The notes: generated by a model not told the origin, from the sequence alone. Counted from the stretch's first letter, positions 34,720-47,148 are shown. The stretch is 64,000 nt of DNA from Brachypodium distachyon (GCF_000005505.3 NC_016132.3:51660914-51724913); one strand, 5' to 3'. A program made the numbers and translations.

Positions 34720-37623
34720 CTAGGCTTTCGCGACCCCGTGTGGTTGACCAAGAATTGATGGTCGGTAAAGTGAGTGGCCCTGCGCCATCTCAATTCTTTC
34801 ACGTGGATCATACATCGACTCGTCTCTTATAGCCTGAAGAATTGACTCAGTAGGAAGTTCCCTGTACATATGTGTAAACAAATCAAGCCAGTTGATTACC
34901 GCAGCAAACATTTACTGACACATATAGCAAGATGATGCTGGGAGCAGCAATCAACCAATATAATGAACATATTTGTATCTATTGTGGTAAATTGCTTTGT
35001 TTTATGGGGTAGTTACATCAAACTGTCATTGAAAACGTTCATCAATAAGAAAAATAATTCTTACCTCTTGATCAAAATTTTATAAAGTCTTTTCAGGATG
35101 GGGCACATCTCAACCGGCGCAACAGATTTGTTGCCTTCTGGATGCATTACACTCAAACTATCCTGACTGAGGAGTTTATAAAATGCATCGACTGCAGAGA
35201 CACCCTGAAATGAAATGTTAATAGAATTTAGTATGCATTAATGCCCATTCCCTCAGCACTGAAAGTTCAGTTGACAATCAAAATAAAAGGGGCGAACCTG
35301 AATTGTCCCTTTGCCTTTTATGCTATCACCCATTTCTAGAGTCAATTCCCCTTTAGCTAACTTATGACCATACCATGCATTTCGACCTTTCAACAATGTG
35401 ACGTAGGTGTCAGCTAACAATGGGCCAGCAAGTTTTTCAGGTTCTTCTTCCAGAAGGTGGGTGATGTAGATCATTTCAGATGTGCAAAGTGCAAAGTAAA
35501 CGGACTTGCTGGTTGCACTCTCATTGGTTAATGCTGCCACCATACCTACAAGATAACAGATTGTTCAGCAACTAACTGAAGAATATGCAATGAAAGATAG
35601 TATAAGTAGGGGGTCATTGAATGCCTTGCTAGGCACATCGAAGAAAGTACAACAGATCATGAACATTTCAGCATTACTTCATCTATTGGATCTTTCTTCT
35701 GGGTATTTTTTTTTTAATCGGGCAACGCCCCCCATTTTCCATTTCAACGAAACGGAAATAACAGAAGTCTTCCAGCCAACTTCTGTGTATTTTGGCAGTT
35801 AACATGTCACTAACTAGTGTATTTTCTCCCCTTGGGACACTGTCTGTTGTAGGAAGTAGTGCATGATAAAACAATGGCAGTTATAACTACTGAGGACATA
35901 AGTAACATTGAGTGCCTTATAAATTTATAACATGATGGCAAGTTAACGCACAGTTCAGAGCAGTATATGCCTATATGGTTCCACAAACTCTTACAGTGGT
36001 CAGAACATCAGAAAACAGCGAGACAAACGAACATAACTTACCAGCACCAATGGCGTATACATTCTTCAAACCTCCCATGACTTCGTGAGTGATGAGATCA
36101 CTATTATCCCACACAATGAAGTGAGGCTGCCTCAAAAACTTAGCAAGAGGTTTCCTCCACTTGTCGGTTCCACAAATACGAGCATTAGCGTATTCTTTAT
36201 TATATATTTCAGAGGCAATGTTAGGGCCACCAAGATACAGAATATTATCCAATGGAACCCTAGCTGCAATTAAACCAATCACCCATAAATCATATGCATA
36301 GTTATAATTAGGAAAATGATTGAAACAAAGCATGGCACTCAGCGCACACCACATCAAAACTAGAGTTCTGAACTGAGATCAACAAAGTTTGAGCAAAATG
36401 CATTTTTTTAGTGTGTAGAAGCAGTAAACTAGAGTGCGCTACTCATTCAGGAAGGGCCTCCTAAAGAAAACATAGCTGATTGTTAAGAGGATTGATGAAC
36501 AGCAGAAGACACTATGAACTAGTCCCTCCGATCCAACTTTGTACTAAATCCCCTATACTTATTATGGATCGGAGGAAGTACTACTTAACTGCAAGGTCTA
36601 AAATTAGTTATCTCTTCTTTGACAGAACCTTGGAGAAGATTATATAGTGCTTAATCACAGTAAGGAATTCAATCAAACATATCATTTTAATGTGAAAAAA
36701 TGGCATTTATGGATTTTTAGCAATAATTATCTATGGATTTATCTTTATACGGTGAAACAAAAATATTTGTCACAATACAATCAATTGCATCCTGAATTAA
36801 TCATAACTAATGACAGGATTTCAAGCAAAGAGGATAGCTGTCATAGCTAGCAGGTAGAAGATTAAAAAGGCAGATGGTTATAGCTTGAAATCTGATTCAT
36901 ACATACCATCAAATAGAGGACAACATCAATTCAGTGAAAAAGAAGGAAATTGTATGATTTGAGTAAACAAGAAGGAGCCATACTTGCATTGCTAATCATC
37001 TGTGTGGGCGTTATGATCCGCGGCACCGGATCCAGGGACGCTTCTATCCCTTTGGTGAGGGAGATGATGACTGGGTCATTAACCCTCTCCTTCCAGTACC
37101 TCCCAATCTCCCCAAACACATCCCTGGTCTCCGTGGACGGCAGGCCGTTGATGACAATGTCAGCGTCCCAGACGGCCTCCTGCAGGTTGGTGACGACCTT
37201 GAGCGGGCAGAGCGGCGTGTCGATCATGTTGAGGCAGAAGCCGTCCCTGAGTATCTCGTCGGCGTAGAGGGTGCGGTCGCCGAGCCGGCCCTCGACGTAC
37301 TTGAGGTATGCGCAGCGGCGGATCAGGCGGCGCAGGACGTCCTCGCGGGCGTTGATGACCTCGAAGAGGTGCTCGGCGGTGGCGCGGTCGACGGCGCGGC
37401 CCGGGCGGCGCCAGATGCGGAGCTGCACCTTGTCGCGGAGGTGGCCGTAGGCGTCCTGCAGGAGCGCGCAGAAGACGCTGCCCCAGGCCCCGGCCCCGAC
37501 GCCGACGATCCGGAGCGGGTCGCCGTCCGCCTTGCCCATGAGGCGCCGCAGCTCGTCCACCTTCTCCTCCACGCCCCCATTGGCGGGGGCGTGCCCGTTC
37601 GGCGCGTCCTCCGCTCCGCCCAT
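34720..37623 (-). CDS. Glycerol-3-phosphate dehydrogenase (NAD+), cytosolic
   Basis: Interconverts dihydroxyacetone phosphate and sn-glycerol 3-phosphate with NAD(H), for lipid synthesis and redox shuttling. Five exons: 37623-36984, 36263-36042, 35545-35298, 35204-35065, 34861-34720, 463 aa in total. The N-terminal Rossmann motif is [13 protein letters not shown] (about residues 38-50). Later conserved parts are [45 protein letters not shown] with the catalytic Lys, and the substrate-binding GRNAWYG. No clear transit peptide, matching the cytosolic plant isoforms. The ATG was chosen at MGGAED because the open frame upstream has no family similarity. The first exon is much more GC-rich than the others, the usual grass gradient. 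Confidence 0.93.
36522..36578. mobile_element. Short Stowaway-like MITE in an intron
   Basis: GTCCCTCCGATCCAA and its inverse TGGATCGGAGGAAG are flanked by TA, within intron 1 of the glycerol-3-phosphate dehydrogenase gene. Confidence 0.65.
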
Positions 37624-39202
37624 TGCTCCCTCCCTCCTCTTTCCCTTCCCTCCCCCTTCCCTTGTCGTCGAAAGCAAAAAACGAAGCCCAGCCGCACAAG
37701 CTACTGCATAACCTCCCTGACACGTTCCAAGGATGGGCAGGCAAGCTATAACCAACCGGGGAGAAGACGGGACAAGGACGCCGCGATACGATATGCCGTC
37801 GTGGGTTTGGCCGCCGAATTTACGACGAGGTGACGCGAGCAATCGGCCGGCCGGAGAGACCGAGGCGGGGGCCGCCGGCCCTTGGGAGGGTCTCGCTGGT
37901 TGGTGGGCGCGGTTTCAGTTTCGCGTCTCCGGCCGGGCGTTGGGGATCGAAGGATGATTTTACTGGGATCACCACCGCGGGACGGGAGGTGGCAGCTTGG
38001 TGGGTGGAAAGTAGCAGGAGCTAAAGAAAGGACGGACGGGGGTCCGAGGATCTCGAGGTCGGCACTCGCATCGGAGTGCAGATTTTACTCGGTGACGGAC
38101 GCCAAACGTTGGTGACGGTCTCGGATTTCGCCAAACGTTGCGCATCTCTCAGCCCAGGTCTGCAGAAATGCAGCCTAGAGAACGGCTGATTCGACGAAGC
38201 AGCAACCTGTGGCGTCCCGAAACAACTCTCGTACCCCATGCGCAACGTTGCCGGCGTGCCACAGACAGTACGACTGCGCGAGGCAGTTGTTATTTCCGTC
38301 TCCAAGTTCACCCAAAGATCACAGGCGCAAGCACGGATCCTGCTTTTGCTGATGGAGCTATCAGCTATGCCGCCACCCGTTTTCATCATCGTAAATTCTC
38401 TACCGAACTGGAAAGAGAAGGCCGGCGCTGAACATGGTAATGATTACATCACCTTTACGAATTTCGATTTTGGAAGCAAAGTGGCCACGGTCAAGTCTGA
38501 TGCCACCAAGTTTTATTGGCTGTGTTGATCTTTTCGTGATTGGTGGGTAGATCGTTGGCCAGGTCCAAGAACGGCACTTACAGATGAGCAGGCAATTTCT
38601 AAACACGTTTGATATGTACGCAGGTATAGGTGAGCAGCTGATGCCAATAATATTACTACAAGAAACCTTGAATATCCCGTTTCATTTAATCAGAGCTGTC
38701 GTTTTCCAATAAGATTAACAGCTAGCTGCTAATCTCCACTTGAATAGATCAGCTTGAAAGTTGTCCACAAAATAAACGTTACAAACTCCACATTAAGAAT
38801 GTCTATTACTAGGTCTTAAGTAAAGCTAGTAGGAAATTGATGTGCTAGTACTTGCTTCAAACAAAAACTATGCAAGGCATTGCAACAGGTGATATTATGA
38901 AATATTGACCACAAAGTGTGCTGCCTGCCAATTCAAGTCTGCCAACTCAAGTACTGACTACCAAATGTTGGCAATGTGTGGAGAAGGAGACATGCCAACA
39001 GTCCAAGGATGTTATTCAGCTGCCTAAAAGTGGGGAATGAAACTTGTTACAAATGACAAGAATACATAAAACCACCTACCCCGCTGTAACAAAACATGAT
39101 AAGTGCTGGTGGTTACGATCTCTCTCACGATTTCTGCTTCCCTGGGGAACGTCAAAACATCGTTCAGAAAACACGCATTAGGACAAGCAGATGCCTTTGC
39201 TG
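37624..39202. other. Upstream region of GPDH and 3' flank of GCD1-like gene
   Basis: A GC-rich leader/promoter (37624-38100) passes into AT-rich spacer. Small open frames at 38138-38528 have no recognisable domain. Confidence 0.45.
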
Positions 39203-41583
39203 TTACTTGTAAGGAGCAATGATCCTCCTCCGCCGTTTTGGAGTCTCCCTCTTCACATACATCTTCTCCATATCATTTAGTGGGCGGCTTGATCCATCAG
39301 GCAAACTGATGAACTTCCAGCCCCCTCCTGTACCACGCCTTCCCTGTGGCCCAAGCTTCTCAACCATGTAGGCCCATCCGTCATCTGGTCGTCGTCTGCT
39401 GTACTTGTGACACTTCACCTCGCCTGCCACCTGCAATCCAATAAAGCACGAGGCATATCAATACAATTACTCATTACTCAATGACAACACGAAACAGATC
39501 CATCAAGTGGAAAGGGAACAATGACCAATGGCAAACTTGTCAATGGACAGACTGGTTTCCATTTCCCATGTTCATAGAGCTTGACAGAAAGAAGGTTTTG
39601 TTATGCAGAAAGAATACTCCACAACAAGCAAACATAGCAAGCCATTATCATGCGGTCTTACATGTCAGTGCAAGCAGACTGCATGAATTTGTAGTGGACT
39701 ACATAAAGAAACTAAAAAGAACTAACAAAACACATGACCAATCTCATTCAGCAAATATGATAAAAGGGAGCAAAGAATAAGACAAGGTCCTTGCCTTTTT
39801 CTTGTTGAACTCCAAGCGTTGAACGAATTCCTCGTATAACATTTGGTCTTCCTTCATTGAAATCTCATACAGGACCTCATCAGGATCTCTTGTTGTGCCA
39901 TCCCAGCCCTCAGGCATAACTTTGAAGTCAGGTTTATATGGAAGTGATGCGACATGAAATTCCCTGTCATGGGAATTGAAAAACCTAGAAAAGCAAAGGA
40001 AAGCTCAGATATGGAGTAATAAGTGCAATTCTAAGCAAAAACTCCCAAACTGATAGTTTTATTCTCACTACTAACGAGAGGTAACACATAAAATTTGTAC
40101 AGAGTGACCTAACTGTATACGGACTTGTGGAGTATAAGTGCAAATGTGCAATACATAACATGAAAACTGAAATGGTAGCCTTCACCAAGAAGTTTAGACT
40201 GATTTTCTACTATTTACCCATTTCCAAGATCACATTTATACATTAACTTTGAGCTAATCAGTAACACTATACTATGTAACAAAGTTTTCAGAAGAAAAAA
40301 AAAATCTGGCTGAGATGAGCTTCGCAAGGATTCAATGTCAATTACTGTTTTGCTAACAAAATATTCCCTCCATTCCTAAATTCTTGTCATGGTTTTAGTT
40401 CAAATTTGGAACTAAAACAACGACAAGAATTTAGAAACGGAGGGAGTAGCATTGAGCCATTTACCCACAGATTTACAAAACTTCATCCTGGAATACATTT
40501 GCAACACAAACACCTAACTTAATGCATTGTCACCCCACTCGTTTCATTCCATTGACTATGTGTAGCCACAAAATTTGAATTGCACAGCTTTAAACTGCAT
40601 CTTCCATTTAAACAAGCTACCCAGATCAGTCCTAATCACATACTATGGGCCATGATTCACAGCATTGGACATTTCAATCAGGAAAGAAATTGAATAAAAC
40701 AAAAGGTCAAGAGACTAAGTGAAGTATTCATGGATTAGCTATACCTCTTTCTGTTTCTTCTATTCATTGATTTCCCTACATTGTTCTCTTAAATAAAACA
40801 ATGGGTTACACGTCAGACCCATCGATTTTTTAACACCTTTGATTGTTCTTGAACTTATCCGCCTCATGATCAAATTATTTCAACAGAAAAAACTAAGGAA
40901 ACAAACGAACTGTTCACGTACTCTGGGCAGCTGTCCAGTAGGATCTCGACGGAGTCATCGAGCGGCTTTCCCCGCTTCCTCTCCTCCTCCTCCTCCATCT
41001 CCTTGAGCCACAGGATGGCGTGCACGCGCTGCCGCATCACGCGGAAGTCCTTGGCGAGCCGCTCCACGGTGTATGTTGCGGGGTCCCCCTTGTGCAGCCG
41101 GTACATCTCCTGCTTCTCCGAGTCCTTGAGGTACGCGCCACGGGATCCCGGCTCCCGCACCTGCTTCAGCAGCTCGCACGTCTCCCGGAACCGGCCTTTC
41201 CACGAGTCCACATACTCCTTTGATTCCTTATTGTCAAGCTCCACGGCGCGGATGATCTCTTCCTCCTCGTCCATGGATCGCACGGCCGCCAGCTCCGGAG
41301 AGACGGCTCCGGACGGGGAGGGGGCAGGCCTCCCGACGGCAGAGACGGACCCATCAAAATGGTCCTTGGTGATGCCAGTGGACCAGGAGGAGCCCCACTC
41401 TTCCGCGCCTCCCTCGCCTCCCGGAGAGGAGTGGGGGCGGAGGGAGGAGCCCCACTCTTCCGGGCCTCCCTCGCCTCCCGGAGAAGAGGAGAGGGAGCGG
41501 AGGAAGGAGGAGATCCTAGAGGCGGCGGTGGCCGGCGGCGCGGGGAGGCGGCCGTGGAGCAGGGTTCTGCGAAGGGCAAACAT
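39203..41583 (-). CDS. GCD1: GAMETE CELL DEFECTIVE 1-like mitochondrial protein
   Basis: Three exons, 41583-40922, 39984-39795 and 39430-39203, join in phase to 359 aa. The sequence matches what I remember of rice GCD1, a mitochondrial protein needed for gamete development. Its molecular role is not settled. The N-terminus (MFALRRTLLHGRLPAP) is Arg/Leu/Ala-rich without acidic residues, as in mitochondrial presequences. The middle has YLKDSEKQEMYRLHKGDP, VERLAKDFRVMRQRVHAILWLKEME, a helical, DNA/RNA-binding-like stretch. The C-terminus ends KRETPKRRRRIIAPYK. Residues 33-66 contain a tandem SSPGGEGG-EEWGSS repeat. The intron after 39795 begins GC (AAG|GCAAGG). An upstream in-frame ATG at 41613 would add ten residues; I chose 41583 to match the family. 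Confidence 0.85.
40364..40446. mobile_element. Stowaway MITE, near-perfect hairpin
   Basis: TTCCCTCCATTCCTAAATTC to the left and GAATTTAGAAACGGAGGGAG to the right can pair over almost the whole 83 bp. TA flanks both sides. It lies in the first intron of the GCD1-like gene. Confidence 0.8.
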
Positions 41584-41639
41584 TTTTGCGACTCTGATCT
41601 TGTGGGCTGTCACACTTACTCGGTTTCAATGGATGTTTG

Positions 41640-42416
41640 GATTGTGGGTGCGGCTGGGGCAGACCTGGGCTGAATCTCCAGGCCCATTTGAATTGAGCCG
41701 CAGGAAAAAACTAAAAGTGCTTTTGTTGTACTCATTTTTAGTGGCTTTGGACTTTGGAGTCCTCTTATAGCGTTCTCATGAAGTTATTGTGGTTTACATA
41801 TATGTACCCTTACTCTAAAAAAAATGTACCCTTAGGGATTAATTATTCCTGACTAGGTATGATCAACGCCTCTATATTATTGGGCCTGCTTGTGCGTTTT
41901 TCTTCTCTTTTTATTCTTATAAAAAAATGACAGCATGTAATTCTAATAAACATTCTAGAGATGAAAATTTCAAATCTTCATATATAATTTCAAATAAATT
42001 TAAGGACAATTTAGTTTCAAAAATTTGGATGAGCTTTCACCAAATATTGATAAAGTTTCGAAGACAAAATCTCAATTTTTTTGACAAAACTTCCAAAATC
42101 CCAGGATGGAACTTCCAATTTGTTGATAAACAAATCAAACTTAATAGGGTGGAATTTTCTATTTTCTCACAAAAATTTGAAAATACTTAGGATGGTCGGG
42201 CTTTCAGTTTTCAAAAAAATTAGACGAGGTCCCATTTTAAGCTTTCAATTTATTTACGAAAATACTTCTATATTTTTTTCTGACAATTTCTTAAATTTTG
42301 GACCGTTCATGCTGTGTTATATTGGGTTGCTCTACTATTATTTAAAGTGTCCGGGCTACAGCTTTACCGGGCTGACACAACCCACATGCAGCATGCCCTC
42401 GCAAAGCTACCCCATC
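41640..42416. other. AT-rich intergenic region
   Basis: Nothing recognisable; repeated AAAATTT-rich sequence at 41930-42300 gives short open frames of no sense. Confidence 0.4.
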
Positions 42417-42712
42417 AACCGCGTAGCACGGTCACCTGCCAACCAGATTCCTCTCATAAGTTGAACTACTATCTACCATGGCATACAATTTGAAGTCCAA
42501 ATTTGATCCGCGCATTGAGAAACAAGAAACAAATTATGCTGTGAATATTTGTTTTGATGTTGCAACCGCGTGGCACGGTCGCCTGCCAATTCCAGGTTCC
42601 TCTCATAAGATGTATACTACTATCTACCATGGCATACAGTTTGAAGTCCAAGTTTGATCCGCACTTTGAGAAATGAGAAACAAATTTGATGTTAATATTG
42701 TTTTGATGTTGC
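42417..42712. repeat. Two-copy tandem repeat, unit about 148 bp
   Basis: Copies at 42417-42563 and 42564-42712 share AACCGCGT-GCACGGTC, TCCTCTCATAAG, ACTATCTACCATGGCATACA, TTTGAAGTCCAA and ATGTTGC, with roughly 10-15% divergence. Confidence 0.8.
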
Positions 42713-42771
42713 TTTCATGATACAATTTGTATTTCTTATTATTTATGTGGATTAAACATTTCCTACTTATG

Positions 42772-43268
42772 AGAGTAAATTTCACGAAACCATATTTTTG
42801 TGGCAGCTGTCTCTCAAAATCACAGTTGTTTCTAATAGTCTCACAAAACCACAACTTTTGGGACAGCTGGTTTCAGAAAACCCTAATCTCGATAACTAAG
42901 CTGGTTGATGGTGTTTCTGATAACCCGGGGCCACCAGTCATATGCCACGTTATCTTCCTCGACACATTTTTGACGCCCGTGTTCGATGCCACGTCAGTTT
43001 CTACTCGACCCAAGACATCACCAGCTGTCGTTAGATCAAAGGCAGCTAACGTGGCGTCGAAAATGGACATCGAAAACGGGTCAAGAAAGATGAGGTGGCA
43101 TCTTATTGGTGGCCCCGCGTTGTCGGAATCACCATTAACCAGGTTAATTATCGAGATTAGGGTTTTCTGAGACCAGCTGCCCCAAAAGTTGTGGTTTCGT
43201 GAGACTATTACAAACACCCGTGGTTTTGTGAGACAGTTCACAAAAAGTGTGGTTCTGTGAAATTTACT
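42772..43268. mobile_element. Mutator-like element with long inverted ends
   Basis: AGAGTAAATTTCACGAAACC at the left and its near-complement ending GTGAAATTTACT at the right begin inverted arms of about 130 bp or more (AACCCTAATCTCGAT against ATCGAGATTAGGGTT). The inversion extends, with mismatches, toward the centre near 43020. A 9-bp flank CTACTTATG / CTACTTATA matches at eight positions, as for Mutator-type insertions. No transposase. Confidence 0.75.
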
Positions 43269-44635
43269 CTACTTATAAAGTTTGGTGTTGGTGGTCGTTC
43301 GTTCATTAGTTTCTAGCCCTTGTCTTCTAACCCCCAGCAAGTTGGACCATGCAAATGTGTGAGTTAGAGAAGTAACTAATAACACTTCTTGTCGTGAATC
43401 TTCTCATGCTGCCTCTATTCTCAAATCTCAATGAGCTTGAGTATGTAGTTTAAATCTAGCAAAGCCCACACGAGGCTCCAATGGTCCATATAGTCTAACC
43501 ATTATGTTGTTATATTGCTATATGTAGATTTTCTCTTCTTAGTCATTCCGTAGAGAAGCACGCGCACTATGCTAGTTTGATCTTAAATGTTGTGACATTG
43601 TATTTGCAAATATTGTAAAAAACAAATTTCTTTTTTCTTCACTATTTTGAATCTTTGATCTCCAAAGCGGCCAAATTCTATGGAGGTTACAAAACAAGAC
43701 TTGGCAAAATGCAAGAAGTTCTTTGCCGACAAGGAGCAAGAGACCGGCAACTTCTCCTTTTCATCGCGATGTTTCCATTAGTTCTCCTTGTGTCAGATAA
43801 CCCATTCGGTGCTATGGCGGGGGAGGCACGTCGGTCTCAGATTAATGCTTGGCATGCATATTTGATACATTTTTTTTGACGAAAAACGCAGGAGCATTGA
43901 CTTTCAGTTAGAAGAAGAGTGAGGTGTGATGTTACCACTATATATACAAGGCTTTTAATAGGTAAGCCAAAACCCGGCCAAGCGGCATGTGGACTAATCC
44001 CGAAGAGTATGGTCTTTTTATATTACTAGTACAGTGCCCGTGCATTGCCACGGGCTCTTAAGTTTTTCACTTTCACATGTAAACATAATGCACACGAAAA
44101 CCCATTTGATAGAAAATTTGCTTTTCTATGCATATAACAAGTGTATAAGCACAACACACTGTTTGAAAGTAGAAGTTGACATCAAGCCATAAAAGAACTG
44201 TAGTAATATACGAAATGCTGAAAATTCATGGTCCTGGGATGAACAACCTGGAAGGCTGGAAGAGTCGAAGGTGAGGAGACCAAAGGCACCATGACCTGAG
44301 GGCCTTGGCGAATGGCGACCTTCGCCCATGTTACTCAAACATGTATGTGTTGTATTTGTTTGCATGCTGTCATGAGGAAGAGGGCCTCAGGCTCACAGCA
44401 GCAGACCCCAATAAGTGATATGTATCTGGCAACATCTAGTTTTCTGCAGGTGGAATAATATTGACACAGACCACACATGAAAATAATAATCTGTGGGAAC
44501 GGTTACCAAATAAGAACGCAAACACAAATTTGTAGGTACTCTGATATGGTCAAATAGACTGTACCTGACTTCCATTGGCATGATCCAAAAGTGTGCAGTT
44601 GCATATATATGCTAATCAAGCATTTATCCCTCTCC
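43269..44635. other. Intergenic region with degraded repeats
   Basis: No gene was recognised. A T-run followed by GACGAAAAACGCAGG at 43869-43890 looks like the A-tailed end of a minus-strand retroelement remnant. GTGCCCGTGCATTGCCACGGG at about 44034 resembles a motif common in grass repeats. Confidence 0.4.
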
Positions 44636-44882
44636 CGAAATCAAAATTATTAGTCTCGTTGTAAGCTCCTGACCTTCTCTATGATTCAGACCCGACACTA
44701 CTCTAATGTATCCCCAATAAAAATTATTAGTCTCTTTGTAAGCTCCTGACCTTTGTCTAAGATTCAGACCCAAAAATGACACTACTCTAATGTATCCCCA
44801 AATCAAAATTATTTGTCTCTTTGTAAGCTCATGACCTTCTCTAAGATTCAGACCCAAAAATGACACTACTCTAATATATGTA
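44636..44882. repeat. Three-copy tandem repeat, unit about 75-86 bp
   Basis: Three direct copies start near 44636, 44712 and 44798. They share AAAATTATTAGTCTC, TTGTAAGCTC-TGACC, AGATTCAGACCC and ACACTACTCTAAT. The first copy lacks the AAAAATG insertion of the other two. Confidence 0.9.
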
Positions 44883-44936
44883 ACCACTGATGTTTTCTCA
44901 TGATAAAATGGATTACTCCTAATTATTAATTCACAC

Positions 44937-45335
44937 ATGTATCCTTGGAATAGTCTACAATTTGCTGATGCCTATATGATGCATAACAACGAAGGTAAAG
45001 CACGCTCAGCTAGACCATTAGTGTATGACAAAACATGGACTACTGTACAGCTCACATACCTTCAGATCACGGTTGAACTTTGTGAGTCCAGCAACTCCTT
45101 CAGGTGCGCAATGGATGACTCTGAAATAAGCTTACTTGAGCATATTAACACTTCTTCAGTGCTCATAACCCCTTCGTCTGAGCCATCTTCTCCCCTCGAT
45201 CACCATGTGACTTCTGAGGCTTCACAGGAGAAAACCTACCTGGACGATTCTGGGAACTACATGCTCCCTCCCAGCAATGCTCTCATCGACCTGCATATGA
45301 AGCCCCAAATTACACCTCAGCGTGCAGAGAATTAG
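44937..45335 (+). other. Open frame of 132 codons, function and reality uncertain
   Basis: The frame encodes a polar Ser/Thr-rich protein with no motif I recognise. Codon use is not GC-biased, and no leader or splice pattern supports it. It sits between repeats and a gene fragment, so chance is a fair explanation. Confidence 0.2.
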
Positions 45336-45549
45336 GAATCCTAGGTTTTCTGATCAGTTAACAATTCACATAACAGATTGCAAATAAGTATTTCTCACGG
45401 CTTTCAGCAATGCCTTCTCAACGGAATGCCTTGGACGAGGCAATCCGGCAATTTCAGGCAATCCGGCAACCACTTGCAGCGCCTAAAAGACACCAATTAC
45501 GGAAGCACCCAATCAAATAGCGTCGGAGTACAGGATGAGGGGCGGCGGG

Positions 45550-45900
45550 GCTACAGGATTGAAGATCCAGCCGCTCGTCGAAGTTCGCAGACACCGACGG
45601 CCTCGGCGCGTGCTGCATCGATGAGGGTCGCCAGCGAGCCAACAGCCACCTCGTCCAAGTTATAGTCAGTCCTCGTCAGGGCGGGCCCAGGCGGCGAAGG
45701 CTCCATCCGCGTCGGGCCGATAGGAGCGCCATGACCCGCGGGATCTCCGCGAAGGAGTCCGGGCTGAGCGCGTTCCGCTGGTCCGGGCGGTTGAGCTGCA
45801 CATCGTAGACCGACGCCGAGGGGTCGGGAGGAGGGGGCCGGCGGCCCCGGGCACGGGCGTAGGAGGAGTGGAGCTGCGGAGGCAGGGGAGAATTGCATTT
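45550..45900 (-). pseudogene. Enoyl-CoA hydratase/isomerase-family gene fragment
   Basis: On the minus strand about 45875-45715 reads PDPSASVYDVQLNRPDQ followed by RNALSPDSFAEIP, the start of the crotonase fold as in plant peroxisomal dienoyl-CoA isomerase. The similarity stops after about 45 residues. The frame then runs into unrelated sequence (DYNLDEVAVGSLATLID, in another frame) and a stop. No downstream exons with the oxyanion-hole motifs were found, so this is a detached piece, perhaps carried by a transposon. Confidence 0.55.
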
Positions 45901-45985
45901 TTAGCATTGTTGTTTGCGTGATGAAAGCTTTATCATCGTCTTTGGTCGACTGTCGTGGACAGCGTTCAGAATCCACTGATTTCAA

Positions 45986-46600
45986 AAAATAAGTTCACAC
46001 AACACATTTTTAAGGTAATTAATCATAATGCAGTACTAATTAACGAACAGAAGCTAGCAAACTGAGCCATGATAATTGCTTGTTTTTGGACTAGGGTAAG
46101 TTGAATTATTTCAGCTCCCCATGCCATCCCTTGGACATGTAGGGAACCAATTTCCGGACGTGATGGCTTGACGAAAAGAATTTCGAATAAAGGAATCGTT
46201 TCAAGAAATTCCATGCTCTGGAGATTATATTCTAAAATAAAAGTTCAATCAAGTTGCTGAAACGGTCGCTGAAACCCACTGGGCCAAAATGCCAAATGTG
46301 CTGGTTGAAACGAATATGGAAAGGAATCTGAACAGAAAGATCACGTCGAGAAAATAGTGAAATACACGTTCACAAACAGTGGCAAGAACAATCGAAAAAG
46401 GCTAGAGAAGAAGAACACTGGCGAGAACTAGGATTCTCCATCTTTCTATCCTATCCGCTCCAATCCAACGACATCATTGTCACCGCTTCCCCTCCCTCCA
46501 TTCCAAAGGTTCTCAGCCCTCTGAGATACCCAAAACACCAACGGAGATTGGTGAGAAGAGATGACGGACCAAAAAGATGTAGGCGAAAAGGAGAGGCATC
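45986..46600. other. Upstream region of the bZIP gene
   Basis: AT-rich spacer without a recognisable gene. No exact palindromic TGTCGACA zinc-deficiency element was seen here. Confidence 0.4.
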
Positions 46601-46609
46601 AGGCTACGT

Positions 46610-46621
46610 ACTATATATAAG
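46610..46621 (+). promoter_or_regulatory. TATA box of the bZIP gene
   Basis: ACTATATATAAGG is followed by a leader that appears to be spliced: GTATTT donor at about 46698 and TGCAG acceptor at 46791-46795. The leader is therefore about 500 bp in the genome. Confidence 0.6.
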
Positions 46622-47148
46622 GCTCATTCTTGCAAGAAGCAAGTCCATACCGTTTCCCTCCATCAAGGCGAGATTTTGTTGCCCTTCGGCAGTTTAGGTA
46701 TTTTGCATCTCTCTCAAATCTAGTTTCTTGATTTTGTTGCAAGAAGCAAACACTGATTTTGTTTCTCCTGTGTTGATACTGACCACGAATGCAGGAAGTT
46801 TGTGTAGTCCTGACTGGAATCTTGTGAGAATTTGCTATTCAGTGGTGAGCGTATAGAGTTCATATGTTGACGCCCCTGGCGATCATGGAATTAATTTGGT
46901 ACTTACATCATCTTCTGATGACCATTCAATCACTAATCATCAGTAGTAATCTAGGGGTTACGTGAATATTTCTTTCAATTAATTTCATTTTGCCTCTGAC
47001 AAAATCCTGCTAATTAAATCGGTAAGCTAATCTTTATGGAACAAGCTAGGTCACCCAGTTGAGTTGTTGAAGTTGTTTTGGGCACGTTATGTACAAACCT
47101 GCCCAGTTAACACTAGGAGGAGATCAAAATTACTCCCATTTTGTGACA

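Noticed and set aside
37160..37744. Alternative minus-strand frame in GPDH exon 1
   Set aside because: It is a shifted frame of the Rossmann-domain exon; only the MGGAED frame joins the later exons.
41003..41770. Plus-strand open frame of 255 codons
   Set aside because: Antisense to exon 1 of the GCD1-like gene, which has clear family identity and splice sites.
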